DNA of 64,000 nt from Flintibacter faecis (GTDB lineage: Bacteria > Bacillota > Clostridia > Oscillospirales > Oscillospiraceae): assembly GCF_014287875.1 (NCBI RefSeq), contig NZ_JACOPN010000002.1, positions 248,001 to 312,000 on the forward strand, read 5' to 3'. The position numbers were made by a program, and so were the translations under genes. Positions 49,652 to 57,867 of the stretch are shown here, piece after piece. The notes below the pieces were generated by a model, which was not told where the DNA came from, made no database searches, and saw nothing but the letters and a program-made list of their open reading frames with translations. Numbering within the stretch: the first letter of the stretch is position 1; each line of letters opens with the position of its first letter.

Positions 49652-50578
49652 TTACCAGGGCTTTACTTGCCCTGTGAGTTCCTTCACGGCGGTCAGGCCC
49701 TGGCGCTGGGCGATCTGTCCCAGCTCGTCCCGGACCTTGATGGGGGCGTAGGGATCGGCGAACAGGGCGGTGCCCACGGCCACGGCAGAAGCGCCGGCCA
49801 GCATCAGCTGGGCTGCGTCCTCGCCCCGGCTCACGCCGCCCATGCCCAGGATGGGGATCTTGACCGCCTGGGCCACCTCCCACACCATGCGCACCGCCAC
49901 GGGCAGCACGGCGGGGCCGGACAGACCGCCGGTGTTCATCTTTAAGATGGGCCGGCGGGTGTTCACGTCGATGCGCATGCCCCGCAGGGTGTTGATGAGG
50001 GACACGGCATCTGCGCCGGCCTCCTCCACCGCCCGGGCGATGAGGGTGATATCGGTGACGTTGGGGGACAGCTTGACCATCACGGGCACCTTGCCCGCAT
50101 GGGACTTGGCCATCTGGGTGACCTCGGCGGCCAGCTCAGGCCGGGTGCCGTAGGCCAGACCGCCCGCCTTTACGTTGGGGCAGGAGATGTTTACTTCGAT
50201 CATGTCCACCCCGGCCCCGGCCAGCTTCTCGCACATGATGCCATACTCCTCCGGGGTGTTGCCGGAGATGTTGGCGATGACCTTTACATCGAAGTTGCGC
50301 AGGAAGGGCAGCTCGTGGGCAATAAAGGCATCCACGCCGGGGTTCTGCAGCCCCACGGAGTTGAGAATGCCCATGGGGGTCTCGGCGATGCGGGGGGCGG
50401 GGTTGCCCTCACGGGGGTTCAGGGTCAGGCCCTTGGCGCAGATGCCGCCCAGCTGGCCCAGATCGTAAAACTGGCCGTACTCCCGGCCAAAACCGAAGGT
50501 GCCCGAGGCCACAACCACCGGGTTTTTCATGGTCATCCCCGCCAGAGTGACGGAGAGATCGACGTTGGTATCAGGCAT
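49652..50578 (-). CDS. pyrD: Dihydroorotate dehydrogenase B catalytic subunit PyrD
   Basis: The FMN-binding TIM barrel that oxidises dihydroorotate to orotate. VASGTFGFGREYGQFYDL near the start, the catalytic loop NISCPNVKAGG and the FMN phosphate site GMGGVSRGEDAAQLMLAGA are present. The catalytic cysteine marks class 1B, which works with PyrK and NAD+. ATG 50578 overlaps the pyrK stop by eight bases, so the subunits are co-translated. Length 308 is normal. Confidence 0.95.
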   Translation of the reverse strand: MPDTNVDLSVTLAGMTMKNPVVVASGTFGFGREYGQFYDLGQLGGICAKGLTLNPREGNPAPRIAETPMGILNSVGLQNPGVDAFIAHELPFLRNFDVKVIANISGNTPEEYGIMCEKLAGAGVDMIEVNISCPNVKAGGLAYGTRPELAAEVTQMAKSHAGKVPVMVKLSPNVTDITLIARAVEEAGADAVSLINTLRGMRIDVNTRRPILKMNTGGLSGPAVLPVAVRMVWEVAQAVKIPILGMGGVSRGEDAAQLMLAGASAVAVGTALFADPYAPIKVRDELGQIAQRQGLTAVKELTGQVKPW

Positions 50579-51347
50579 TCCAGTCCACCTCCTTGGAATC
50601 GAACACAGGGCCGTCCTTGCAAACGTGCTTGCGGCTGCCGTCGGCCATGTCGCAGGCACACACCAGGCAGGCACCTACGCCGCAGCCCATTCGCTCCTCC
50701 ATGGACACCTGGCAGGGGATGCCGAACTCCTGGGCCACGTTGGCCACATTCCGCAGCATGGGCTTGGGGCCGCAGGCCAGCACGCCGTCATAGTTCTTGT
50801 CCTGCTCCAGCTCCTGACGGACCAGGGCATCCACAAAGCCGTGGTGGCCCAGAGAGCCGTCGTCGGTGGCGATGAGAACCTTGGCGCACTCGTCGTTGAA
50901 GCAGCTTTGCAGGATGATCTTATCCTTGGACCGCCCGCCCAGAATGGCGGTGGAGCGGCCTTCGGTGGCCTGGGCACAGCCCCGCATGGGGGGGATGCCG
51001 ATGCCGCCGCCCACCAGCAGATAGCGGCCCTTGGGCTTGATGGAAAAGCCGTTGCCCAGCAGCCCCATCACGTCCAGGGTGTCCCCCACCTTCCGCTGGG
51101 CCAGCCAGCGGGTGCCGTCCCCCCGGACCTCGAAGGCGATGGCAATCAAGTCGTTGGGCACGTCCTCCTGACAGGAGCAGACGGAGATGGGGCGGCGGAG
51201 CAGCAGCCCCTCGCCGCACTTTACATGGACAAACTGGCCCGGTCCGGCATAGCTGGTGCGGACCATGTCCCCGGCCTCCAGCACCAGATAGATGGCGTCG
51301 CCCATCTCTTCCCGGGCAACAATGGTACATTTACGTTCAACTTTCAT
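50571..51347 (-). CDS. pyrK: Dihydroorotate dehydrogenase B electron-transfer subunit PyrK
   Basis: A ferredoxin reductase-like protein (258 aa) that carries electrons from PyrD to NAD+. The FAD site is RRPISVCS, the NAD site GGGIGIPPM, and the C-terminal cysteine cluster ERMGCGVGACLVCACDMADGSRKHVCKDGPVF binds 2Fe-2S. I place the start at ATG 51347, eight bases after GGTG; ATG 51356 would have no room for a ribosome site. Confidence 0.94.
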   Translation of the reverse strand: MKVERKCTIVAREEMGDAIYLVLEAGDMVRTSYAGPGQFVHVKCGEGLLLRRPISVCSCQEDVPNDLIAIAFEVRGDGTRWLAQRKVGDTLDVMGLLGNGFSIKPKGRYLLVGGGIGIPPMRGCAQATEGRSTAILGGRSKDKIILQSCFNDECAKVLIATDDGSLGHHGFVDALVRQELEQDKNYDGVLACGPKPMLRNVANVAQEFGIPCQVSMEERMGCGVGACLVCACDMADGSRKHVCKDGPVFDSKEVDWNA

Positions 51348-51368
51348 GGCAGGCATCACCTTTTTATC

Positions 51369-51649
51369 AGTTAGTAGTTAGGAGATAGGAGAGATGAGTT
51401 TGCCTTCCCCTGGGGGAAGGTGCCCCCGAAGGGGGCGGATGAGGGGAACGCCAAAGGGCTTTGAGTATCCTCGTCAGAACGACCCTAGCCTTCCCCTGGG
51501 GGGAGCTGACACGGCGCAGCCGTGACGGATGAGGGTGACCACGGGGGTGCGGATTGCCACGTCGCTTTGCTCCTCGCAATGACATAAACTGCAGCCGTTC
51601 TGTCATTGCGAGGAACCCCGAAGGGGTGACGTGGCAATCCGTCCCCCTG
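51369..51649. repeat. Repeat cluster upstream of pyrK: TTAGGAG array, CCTTCCCC element, type II REP pair
   Basis: In order: AGTTAGTAGTTAGGAGATAGG array (51369-51399), an about 139-bp element with CCTTCCCCTGGGGGAAGG and a CACGGCGCAGCCGTG hairpin (51402-51540), and a type II REP pair (51541-51649). The middle element recurs almost unchanged at 52866-53008, including the AACGCCAAAGGGCTTTGAG centre. This fills the 308-bp gap between pyrK and the zinc-ribbon gene; no gene is visible. Confidence 0.8.
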
Positions 51650-51655
51650 CAGATA

Positions 51656-52198
51656 TCACTTCTCCCACGGCGGCTTTTTTCCGCCGCCCCGGGGTGTTTC
51701 CTTCTGGACTGTGCGGCGGTTCAGGGCGCAGTTGGGGCAGTTGATAAGGGGGCTGTGCTTGGTGCCGCACACGGGGCACGTCACGTCCTCCGGTTTGTCC
51801 GGCACGTTCCTTTTCGTGAGAAACCCGGCGGTGAACAGTTCCACCCGCCCGCACTGCGGGCAGGCGTACACATCCACATCATAACTGGGCATGGCCATGG
51901 CCATCAAGCCCCCGCCGCCGTCCCGGCCCAGGGTGAGCCCCGTTTGAGCGCACTCCATCGTGCCCCCGCAGGCGGAACAGGGGCGGCGCAGGGCGCTGTT
52001 GCGCCGGGCCACATCCGCATCTTCCAGATCAGGGGAGGCCAGCAGCCGCTCCTTCTCCGCCTCCAGCTCCGGCCCGGACAGGGCGGACAGCCGTTCCAGA
52101 CATTCTTTACAGGCCGTCTGCTTCGTCTTGAACACCTCAAAGAAATAGCGGTCCAGCAGTCCTAACTTTTTTCCGCAGAAAACACATATGTTGCCCAT
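51656..52198 (-). CDS. Multi-zinc-ribbon protein of unknown function, paralogue 1 (180 aa)
   Basis: A small soluble protein with at least four CxxC pairs: CVFCGKK at the N-terminus, CKEC, CSACGG, CPQCG, then the C-terminal block CPVCGTKHSPLINCPNCALNRR. Such arrays bind zinc and often contact nucleic acid or protein. The next gene upstream encodes a diverged copy whose last 40 residues are almost identical. ATG 52198 follows AGGGAGG. Position inside the pyrimidine operon suggests co-transcription, not a pyrimidine function. Confidence 0.75.
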   Translation of the reverse strand: MGNICVFCGKKLGLLDRYFFEVFKTKQTACKECLERLSALSGPELEAEKERLLASPDLEDADVARRNSALRRPCSACGGTMECAQTGLTLGRDGGGGLMAMAMPSYDVDVYACPQCGRVELFTAGFLTKRNVPDKPEDVTCPVCGTKHSPLINCPNCALNRRTVQKETPRGGGKKPPWEK

Positions 52199-52213
52199 AG
52201 AAACCTCCCTTTC

Positions 52214-52813
52214 TCACTTCTCCCACGGCGGCTTTTTTCCGCCGCCCCGGGGCGGTTCGCTCTGGACTGAGCGGCGGTTCAGGGCGCAGTTGGGGCAGTT
52301 GATGAGGGGGCTGTGCTTGGCTCCGCACACGGGGCAGACCACCTGCTCCTCTGGGATATTTGGGACGCTCCCCATCTCCGGCGGCTCGGGCAGGAAGAAC
52401 TCCGCCCGGCCGCAGTCGGCACAGCGCAGAATATCCACCGTCAGCCAGCTGGCGAACAGTCCGTCCCGGGCCACGGTGCCGAACAGGCTCTCCTCCCCCA
52501 GGTGGAACTTCTTGCGGCCATAGCGCTCCATCACGCCGCCGCAGCGCAGACAGCGCTTGTCCGTCTTCAGGGCCTCCCGGGCCCGGGCCTGGGCCTGACG
52601 CATTTGCTCCAGTCTGTCTAGATAGGCCTGGATGACCTCCGGCTCCTCCGCCCGGCCCGTGTCCAGCGCCCGGTGGGCCCGTTCCTCCTGGTCCAGGTCC
52701 TGCAGCTCGGCCCAGCAGGCCGTGCAGACCCGCTGGAGGGCGTTGCCGCACAGCAGAGTCTTATCATCGAAAAACGAGAGGTTCTTTCCGCAGAAAACAC
52801 AACGTTTCGCCAT
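52214..52813 (-). CDS. Multi-zinc-ribbon protein of unknown function, paralogue 2 (199 aa)
   Basis: Same architecture as its downstream neighbour: CVFCGKN, CTAC, CLRCGG, CADCG and the C-terminal CPVCGAKHSPLINCPNCALNRR block, with a helical spacer (QEERAHRALD...MRQAQARAREAL) in the middle. The first 150 residues have diverged, while the DNA coding for the last 40 residues is nearly identical to paralogue 1. ATG 52813 follows AAAGGAGG. Only 15 bases separate the two genes. Confidence 0.75.
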   Translation of the reverse strand: MAKRCVFCGKNLSFFDDKTLLCGNALQRVCTACWAELQDLDQEERAHRALDTGRAEEPEVIQAYLDRLEQMRQAQARAREALKTDKRCLRCGGVMERYGRKKFHLGEESLFGTVARDGLFASWLTVDILRCADCGRAEFFLPEPPEMGSVPNIPEEQVVCPVCGAKHSPLINCPNCALNRRSVQSEPPRGGGKKPPWEK

Positions 52814-52832
52814 AGGGACCTCCTTTGTTCAG

Positions 52833-53052
52833 TTAGGAGTGATGAGTTAGGAGTTAGAAGTTTTAGCCTTCCCCTGGGGGAAGGTGCCCCGAAGGGGCGG
52901 ATGAGGGGAACGCCAAAGGGCTTTGAGTATCCTCGTCAGAACGACCCTAGCCTTCCCCCTGGAAGGTGGGAAGGTGGCACGGCGCAGCCGTGACGGATGA
53001 GTGTGACCACGGGAATACGGATCGCCACGTCGCTGTGCTCCTCGCAATGACA
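52833..53052. repeat. Repeat cluster between zinc-ribbon genes and pyrF
   Basis: A short GTTAGGAGTGATGAG array (52833-52861), a second copy of the CCTTCCCC element (52866-53008) and one single REP unit (53013-53052, CGGATCGCCACGTCG...CTCGCAATGAC). The pyrF stop follows four bases later. Confidence 0.8.
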
Positions 53053-53055
53053 GCG

Positions 53056-53982
53056 TTACTCCACCGTCACGAACTGGGCGATGTCGTCCCGCATGGCGAT
53101 GGCGGCATTGCGGGCGGCCTGGGCAAAGTCGTGGCCGTCGCCGCCGGTCTTCTTCCAGGCGCACATGATGCCCCGGGAGGAGTTGACGATGGCCCCGTGG
53201 CCCTGGGCGTCGAAGGCGTATTTCACGTCGGCGGCGGTGCCCCCCTGGGCCCCATAGCCGGGGACTAGGAAGAAGGTGTGGGGCAGGTCGGCCCGCAGCT
53301 GGCGGATCTGCTCGGGATAGGTGGCCCCGGTGACGGCGCCGGCCATGGTAAAGCCATATTTGCCTTCCGTCCCGGCGGCGATGGACTCGTTCAGGGTACC
53401 CATCACCTGGTACACCGTGCGGCCGTCGGCGGTCTTCACGTCCTGGAGCTCCCCGGAGCCGGGGTTGGAGGTCTTTACCAGAACAAAGGCGCACTTGTCC
53501 TCGGCCTTGGCGGCCTCTAAAAAGGGCTTGATGGAGTCAGAGCCCATATAGCCGTTCAGGGTGACGCAGTCGGCGTCGAAGGACTTGAACTGCTGCCCCT
53601 CGATGCCGGCCCCGGACAGCCAGCCCTCGGCATAGGCGGTGGCGGTGGAGCCGATGTCCCCCCGCTTGATGTCGGCGATGACGAACAGGCCCTTGCTCTT
53701 GGCATAGCGGATGGTGCGCTCCAGCATCTCCATACCCTGCCAGCCCAGATTCTCGTAATAGGCGGCCTGGGGCTTCACGGCGGGGACGATGTCGCACAGG
53801 GCGTCCATCAGACCCACGTTGAACTGATAGATGGCCTCGCAGGCCCCCTTCAGACCCACGCCATACTGCTCATAGGCGGCCTGGCGGATATACTCGGGCA
53901 CATACTCGATGCGGGCGTCCAGTCCGGCCACCGTGGGGTTCTTCATGGCGCGGATCTTCTCTTGCAGAACGTCAAAAGACAC
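53056..53982 (-). CDS. pyrF: Orotidine 5'-phosphate decarboxylase, long form PyrF
   Basis: PyrF makes UMP from OMP. The 308-residue type 2 form carries the catalytic DIKRGDIGSTA motif, GLDARIEYVP near the start and VPGYGAQGGTAADV for phosphate binding. The frame begins with TTG at 53991, but GTG 53982 has GAGGA nine bases upstream and gives the family N-terminus (SFDVLQEKIRAMKNPTVAGLD-like), so I use it. It lies 68 bases downstream of pyrC in the same operon. Confidence 0.93.
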   Translation of the reverse strand: MSFDVLQEKIRAMKNPTVAGLDARIEYVPEYIRQAAYEQYGVGLKGACEAIYQFNVGLMDALCDIVPAVKPQAAYYENLGWQGMEMLERTIRYAKSKGLFVIADIKRGDIGSTATAYAEGWLSGAGIEGQQFKSFDADCVTLNGYMGSDSIKPFLEAAKAEDKCAFVLVKTSNPGSGELQDVKTADGRTVYQVMGTLNESIAAGTEGKYGFTMAGAVTGATYPEQIRQLRADLPHTFFLVPGYGAQGGTAADVKYAFDAQGHGAIVNSSRGIMCAWKKTGGDGHDFAQAARNAAIAMRDDIAQFVTVE

Positions 53983-54050
53983 AAAAATCAATCCTCTCTG
54001 TTATAACTCAAATATTTATCTCAAATTGTTGTCAGACAATTCGTAAAAAC

Positions 54051-55328
54051 TCAGGTATCCTGATAGACGATCTGTCCGTCCACGATGGTATACTTCACCC
54101 GGCCCTTGACCTGTGTTCCGGCGAAGGGGGTGTTCCGCCCCTTAGAGGCAAACTGCTCCGGGTCGATGGTCCACTCCTGGTCCGGGTCGAAGATGGTCAG
54201 ATCGGCGGCCACGCCCAAAGACATGCGGCCCTTGGGCAGGTGCAGGATGTCGGCGGGGTTGGTGGACATGCGGCGGATGATGTCGGGCAGCTCCATCTTC
54301 CCCGTGTGGTAGAGCCCGGTGAGTGTGAGGGCCAGAGAGGTCTCCAGTCCCACCATGCCGCTGGGGGCCTTCGTCAGAGGACGGGCCTTCTCCTCGGCGG
54401 AGTGGGGGGCGTGGTCGGTGGCGATGACATCGATGGTGCCGTCCTTCAGTCCGGCCAGAATGCCCTTCACGTCCTGGCTGGTGCGCAGGGGGGGATTGAC
54501 CCGGGCCATAGAGCCCTGGGTGAGGATCTCGTCCTCGGTGAGCCAGAAATACTGGGGGCAGGTCTCACAGGTCAGGTGGATGCCCTTCTTCTTCATCTTG
54601 CGGATGATGTCTACGCTGCGGGCGGTGGACACGTGGCAGATGTGGACGTGGGCCCCGGTCTCCTCGGCCAGCATGGCGTCCCGCATGACCACCAGCTCCT
54701 CGGCAATAGCGGGCCGGCCCTCCAGCCACAGCTGGCGGGATACGCTGCCCTCGTTCACCGCCCGGCCCTCTACCATCGAGGTATCCTCGCAGTGGCACAG
54801 CACGGGCATATCCAGACGGCGGGCCCGGATCAGCACGTCCCGCATCAGATTGGCGTTGTCCACGTTGCAGCCGTCGTCAGACAGGGCGATGGCCCCCGCC
54901 TTTTTTAGGGCCTCGGCATCGGTGGGCTCCTCCCCCCGCAGCCCCATGGACACCGCGCCGATGGGATAGACGTGAACGCCGGAGCCGAATCTGGCCCGGT
55001 TCAGAATGTATTCGATCTGCTCGGGGCTGTCCACCACCGGGCTGGTGTTGGCCATGCAGGCCACCGAGGTCACGCCGCCGTGGGCGGCCGCGGCAGTTCC
55101 GGTGAGAATGTCCTCCTTATAGGTGAGGCCCGGGTCCCGCAGGTGGACGTGCATGTCCACCAGACCGGGGCAGACCACCAGTCCACTGGCGGGGATGACC
55201 AGATCGGCCTGTGCATTCAGCCCCCGGTCCAGCAGGGCGATCTTGCCGTCCTCGATAAGCAGGTCCTGCAGCAGGACCGTTCCCGTGACCGGGTGGACCA
55301 CCCGACCGTGTTGAATCAGTATTTTCAT
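54051..55328 (-). CDS. pyrC: Dihydroorotase PyrC
   Basis: A metal-dependent amidohydrolase (425 aa) closing carbamoyl-aspartate to dihydroorotate. The metal site MHVHLRDPG, HCED, HICHVSTARS and the C-terminal DHAPHSAEEK with FTP-like turns are all present, matching the multifunctional PyrC class I layout. ATG 55328 follows GAGGAACG. It is the first gene of the pyr operon and has a promoter about 130 bases upstream. Confidence 0.95.
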   Translation of the reverse strand: MKILIQHGRVVHPVTGTVLLQDLLIEDGKIALLDRGLNAQADLVIPASGLVVCPGLVDMHVHLRDPGLTYKEDILTGTAAAAHGGVTSVACMANTSPVVDSPEQIEYILNRARFGSGVHVYPIGAVSMGLRGEEPTDAEALKKAGAIALSDDGCNVDNANLMRDVLIRARRLDMPVLCHCEDTSMVEGRAVNEGSVSRQLWLEGRPAIAEELVVMRDAMLAEETGAHVHICHVSTARSVDIIRKMKKKGIHLTCETCPQYFWLTEDEILTQGSMARVNPPLRTSQDVKGILAGLKDGTIDVIATDHAPHSAEEKARPLTKAPSGMVGLETSLALTLTGLYHTGKMELPDIIRRMSTNPADILHLPKGRMSLGVAADLTIFDPDQEWTIDPEQFASKGRNTPFAGTQVKGRVKYTIVDGQIVYQDT

Positions 55329-55461
55329 GGTTTTCGTTCCTCCGAAATGCGTCAGAAAGTCAAAAAACGGAAATGCTATTGTAATTTTAATACACTGTTT
55401 CTGTGAGAAACCCGGAAGCTCGGAAAAATTGCCCAGGAAAGCCCACATTATAACAAGATAA

Positions 55462-55490
55462 ATTATAGCGGAAACAGCAGGATTTAGCAA
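55462..55490 (-). promoter_or_regulatory. Promoter of the pyr operon
   Basis: TTGCTA (55490-55485) and TATAAT (55467-55462) on the minus strand, 17-base spacer. The roughly 130-base leader before pyrC shows no PyrR-type anti-terminator pattern or long hairpin that I can recognise. Confidence 0.7.
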
Positions 55491-55572
55491 TGGATTTTTC
55501 CGCCCTTTGGGAGAGAATAATGGTCAGCGGCACAGCAAGCTCCAGTGCGCCGCAGAAAGGAAGGAGAAACAC

Positions 55573-55755
55573 ATGAGCGAACACTGCTGTGGAACGGGAA
55601 AATTTTTTGCCGGCATGGTCCTGGGCACGGCGGCGGGGACAGCCCTGGGCATGACCATGGCCCCCTCTCACCGCCAGCTCAAGCGCGCCGCCCGCATGGC
55701 CGCCAAGCGGGTAAACCAGGCGGTGGACAACCTGGCCGATGCCATAGATCTGTAA
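55573..55755 (+). CDS. YtxH-like small protein (60 aa)
   Basis: A short protein with one Gly/Ala-rich membrane-like helix (KFFAGMVLGTAAGTALGMTMAP) and a basic amphipathic C-terminus (QLKRAARMAAKRVNQAVDNL). This resembles YtxH-family stress-associated proteins. ATG 55573 follows AAGGAG at ideal spacing. It is monocistronic, read divergently from pyrC, with a terminator behind it. Confidence 0.75.
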   Translation: MSEHCCGTGKFFAGMVLGTAAGTALGMTMAPSHRQLKRAARMAAKRVNQAVDNLADAIDL

Positions 55756-55768
55756 CCGTCGGCGCAGG

Positions 55769-55812
55769 CAAAAAAATAACGGAGAAGGTCCGCTGTGACC
55801 TTCTCCGTTATT
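55769..55812. terminator. Bidirectional terminator between YtxH-like and amidase genes
   Basis: A perfect 16-bp stem (55775-55790 with 55797-55812) with A- and T-runs; strongest on the minus strand (TTTTTTT). Confidence 0.9.
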
Positions 55813-55819
55813 GCGCGTT

Positions 55820-56602
55820 TTAATTGCTCCGCTGGGCCAGGAGCATCAGCGCCGCCTCCTGCCGGGTACACCAGCCCTGGGGCCGGGTGCCGTCGGTGAT
55901 GCTGGCGGCCTTGGCCTTCTCCAGACCGTCCTTCGCCCAGTCGCTGGGCGGCAGCTTATCCCGTTCTGCCTGGGCGGCGGCCAGCTCCTCCCGGACGATC
56001 TGCCGCACCTCCTGTTCCGTCAAATCCCGTTCACCTCCCTGCGCTCTTGCCATTTCCAGAGCTACGTCGGCCCGAAAATCGTCCATGTCCACGCCAAACT
56101 TGCCCCACCAGTGCAGCACGTCGGCGTGGTTGGACGCAATGCCCCGCTGATAGCCCTCGCTGTGGCACAGCACCACCCCGTCGGCCAGGGGATTCAGGTT
56201 AAATCTCCCGCACAGATAAGCCGTCAGCTCCACGGCTACCTGATAGGTGGCCTGAAAATAGTCCTTGTCGGTCAAGCTGTCCTCGCAAATCTCGAAGGAA
56301 ATATGGGTATCATTCCCCGACCGCCCGCAGTGCCACCCCCGCATATTCCAGGGCAGGGTCTGATAGACCGCAATAGATCCATCGGCAGCTTTGCCGATCA
56401 TGGCGTGGACGCAGGCCCCCACGCCGCCCTGGTTCCAGTGCCGGGGGCTGGGTGCGCCCAGCCTCCCGTCGTCCGGGGCGATATACCGCCGGAGCCACGG
56501 GTTATTGGCCCCGGTGCTGTGGACCATGACCCCCCGGGGCCGGATGGTCCGGCCCCGAAGGTAACAGTCATTGTGCTTCAGCAGGGCCTTGTACAGCCTC
56601 AC
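55820..56602 (-). CDS. N-acetylmuramoyl-L-alanine amidase, phage-type endolysin with SLH-like end (260 aa)
   Basis: The Amidase_2/PGRP fold cleaves the amide between muramic acid and the stem peptide. Zinc and catalytic signatures are MVHSTGANN, NDTHISFEICED and HSEGYQRGIASNHADVLHWW. The C-terminal 50 residues (WAKDGLEKAKAASITDGTRPQG...TRQEAALMLL) resemble half an S-layer homology motif, a common wall-binding tail of clostridial phage lysins. The GTG start (56602) overlaps the stop of a 27-residue frame as GTGA. Last gene of the holin cassette. Confidence 0.9.
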   Translation of the reverse strand: MRLYKALLKHNDCYLRGRTIRPRGVMVHSTGANNPWLRRYIAPDDGRLGAPSPRHWNQGGVGACVHAMIGKAADGSIAVYQTLPWNMRGWHCGRSGNDTHISFEICEDSLTDKDYFQATYQVAVELTAYLCGRFNLNPLADGVVLCHSEGYQRGIASNHADVLHWWGKFGVDMDDFRADVALEMARAQGGERDLTEQEVRQIVREELAAAQAERDKLPPSDWAKDGLEKAKAASITDGTRPQGWCTRQEAALMLLAQRSN

Positions 56603-56682
56603 CGGGCGCCCCCGTTTCCCTCGCCGGAAGACTGGTAATTGACGGCGCAGATGCCGTAGAAAGTGTCGGCGTTCATTTTCAT
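56599..56682 (-). CDS. 27-aa peptide translationally coupled to the endolysin
   Basis: ATG 56682 follows AAAGGAAG and the frame ends in a TGA that overlaps the amidase GTG (GTGA). The peptide starts MKMNADTFYGICAVN and ends in a Gly-rich segment. It may be a real small phage protein or a translated leader that loads ribosomes onto the lysin. Confidence 0.55.
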   Translation of the reverse strand: MKMNADTFYGICAVNYQSSGEGNGGAR

Positions 56683-56711
56683 ACTTCCTTTCTATAGTCG
56701 ATAGTGTTCTT

Positions 56712-56788
56712 TCAGGGATGAGTTAGGAGTGATGAGTGATGAGTGATGAGTTAACTCCTATCTCATCACTCCTAACTTCTAACTCACT
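56712..56788. repeat. TTAGGAG/TGATGAG array forming a large hairpin
   Basis: Units AGTTAGGAGTGATGAG and shorter GTGATGAG repeats on the plus strand are followed by their inverse ACTCATCACTCCTAACT. The holin stop codon TGA lies within the array. Confidence 0.8.
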
Positions 56789-57044
56789 TCCCCAGCTGCT
56801 TGGCCGCCTGGTTGATGCCTGTGGCCGCCAGGCCGGAGACGATACCCACCGCCAAGGCGGTGAGCGGGTCGTGGGCGGGGAACTCGGGTAGCCCCAGATA
56901 CAGCCCGGCCACCCCCAGCAGCCCGCCGAACAGGCCGCAGGCGATGGGAATATACCGGTCATTCACACAGGATGCCTTGACAATGAGCCCCACCAGATAG
57001 CAGATGACGGTGATGGCCGCCACGCTGGCAATGCCGATCTCCAT
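56784..57044 (-). CDS. Phage holin-like protein (86 aa)
   Basis: Two or three predicted helices (about 4-24, 33-53, 60-80) and a small size fit clostridial phage holins, which permeabilise the membrane for the endolysin. GLFGGLLGVAGLYLG and TALAVGIVSGLAATGINQAAKQ resemble the holin_4-like families. The frame is open upstream, but ATG 57044 follows GAGGGGAGGTG. It lies between the 116-aa phage protein and the amidase. Confidence 0.75.
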   Translation of the reverse strand: MEIGIASVAAITVICYLVGLIVKASCVNDRYIPIACGLFGGLLGVAGLYLGLPEFPAHDPLTALAVGIVSGLAATGINQAAKQLGK

Positions 57045-57078
57045 AGAAAACACCTCCCCTCCTCGCGCCAAAAGCACG

Positions 57079-57429
57079 TTAATGCTTCAGCGGCAGGCGG
57101 TCCACCTGGGCCATGATCACGTCCAGGTCACCGTTGCCGTTTAAGCCGGTGTGATAGGCATCGTGCATCCGGTGCAGCCGCCGCCTGTCGTCAAAGGAAA
57201 TTTCCCCATCGGCCAGATAGCACTGGCCCAGGTATTGGATGCGGTCCAGCAGGACCACCCGCAGTCCGGCCTGCAGGCCGTTGATCTTTCTCTCCTGCTC
57301 CGTCTCCACCCGGGCTACACCCTCCCGCCGCCCCTCCCAGCGCTTCAGCCCCCACTGGATCACATGATCCAGCAGCTTGATGGCCGCCGCCCCCACCCCA
57401 CCGGTGAGGACCATAGTCCACAGCTCCAT
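57079..57429 (-). CDS. Phage-associated small protein (116 aa)
   Basis: A short membrane segment (about 5-24, TMVLTGGVGAAAIKLLDHVI) leads into a basic helical region (RWEGRREGVARVETEQERKINGL) and a tail with ISFDDRRRLHRMHDAYH. Similar proteins are found next to holin and amidase genes in clostridial prophages. ATG 57429 follows GGAGGGA. The upstream open frame of the track is not supported by a ribosome site. Confidence 0.7.
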   Translation of the reverse strand: MELWTMVLTGGVGAAAIKLLDHVIQWGLKRWEGRREGVARVETEQERKINGLQAGLRVVLLDRIQYLGQCYLADGEISFDDRRRLHRMHDAYHTGLNGNGDLDVIMAQVDRLPLKH

Positions 57430-57543
57430 TCTATGTATCCCTCCGTCCAAACTTTTCCCGGTCCAAACCCCCGTCCTTCTACCCCTGGTCGCCCCGGGGC
57501 ATGGAGTTGTACGGTTTTGTCCACCAAACTGGAAAAAATGTGC

Positions 57544-57574
57544 AAAAAAATTGCCGGACGCAACTGCGCCCGGC
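57544..57574 (-). terminator. Intrinsic terminator of the DUF378 gene
   Basis: Hairpin GCCGGGCGCA/TGCGTCCGGC (57553-57574) followed on the minus strand by TTTTTTT. Confidence 0.85.
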
Positions 57575-57598
57575 TTTTGGCTGGATGAGAAAACTTTA

Positions 57599-57793
57599 TT
57601 ATTTGCTGTCCCCCAGACGAAACAGCAGGGAGACGCACCACACGGCGGACAGGCCCACCAGGGTATAGACGATCCGGCTGATGAGACTTGCGGAGCCCCC
57701 ACTGGCGAAGGCCACCAGGTCAAACTGAAACAACCCCACACAGCCCCAGTTGATGCCGCCGATGACCAGCAGCGTCAGGGCGATCTTGTCCAT
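57599..57793 (-). CDS. DUF378 (YuzA-like) membrane protein (64 aa)
   Basis: Two helices separated by a short loop with the DUF378 hallmark LLVIGGINWGCVGLFQFDLVA and a second helix SRIVYTLVGLSAVWCVSLL. Function is unknown throughout the family. ATG 57793 lies downstream of AAAAGGAGGG with a longer spacing. It is monocistronic with its own terminator. Confidence 0.85.
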   Translation of the reverse strand: MDKIALTLLVIGGINWGCVGLFQFDLVAFASGGSASLISRIVYTLVGLSAVWCVSLLFRLGDSK

Positions 57794-57867
57794 TACCACG
57801 CTTGATCCCTCCTTTTCAAGAGCCATTGGGGATAGCTTATCCAAAAGGCGGGAAAATATGCGTATTT

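Noticed and set aside
54024..54041. Inverted repeat AATTGT/ACAATT between pyrC and pyrF as an operator
   Set aside because: Six-base arms in an AT-rich intergenic gap are likely by chance and no promoter adjoins it.
55329..55461. PyrR-type attenuator in the pyr operon leader
   Set aside because: The leader lacks a recognisable PyrR binding loop and has no terminator hairpin with T-run before pyrC.
57430..57741. N-terminal extension of the 116-aa phage protein to 220 residues
   Set aside because: The extension crosses the DUF378 terminator and gene on the same strand and has no ribosome site; ATG 57429 has GGAGGGA.
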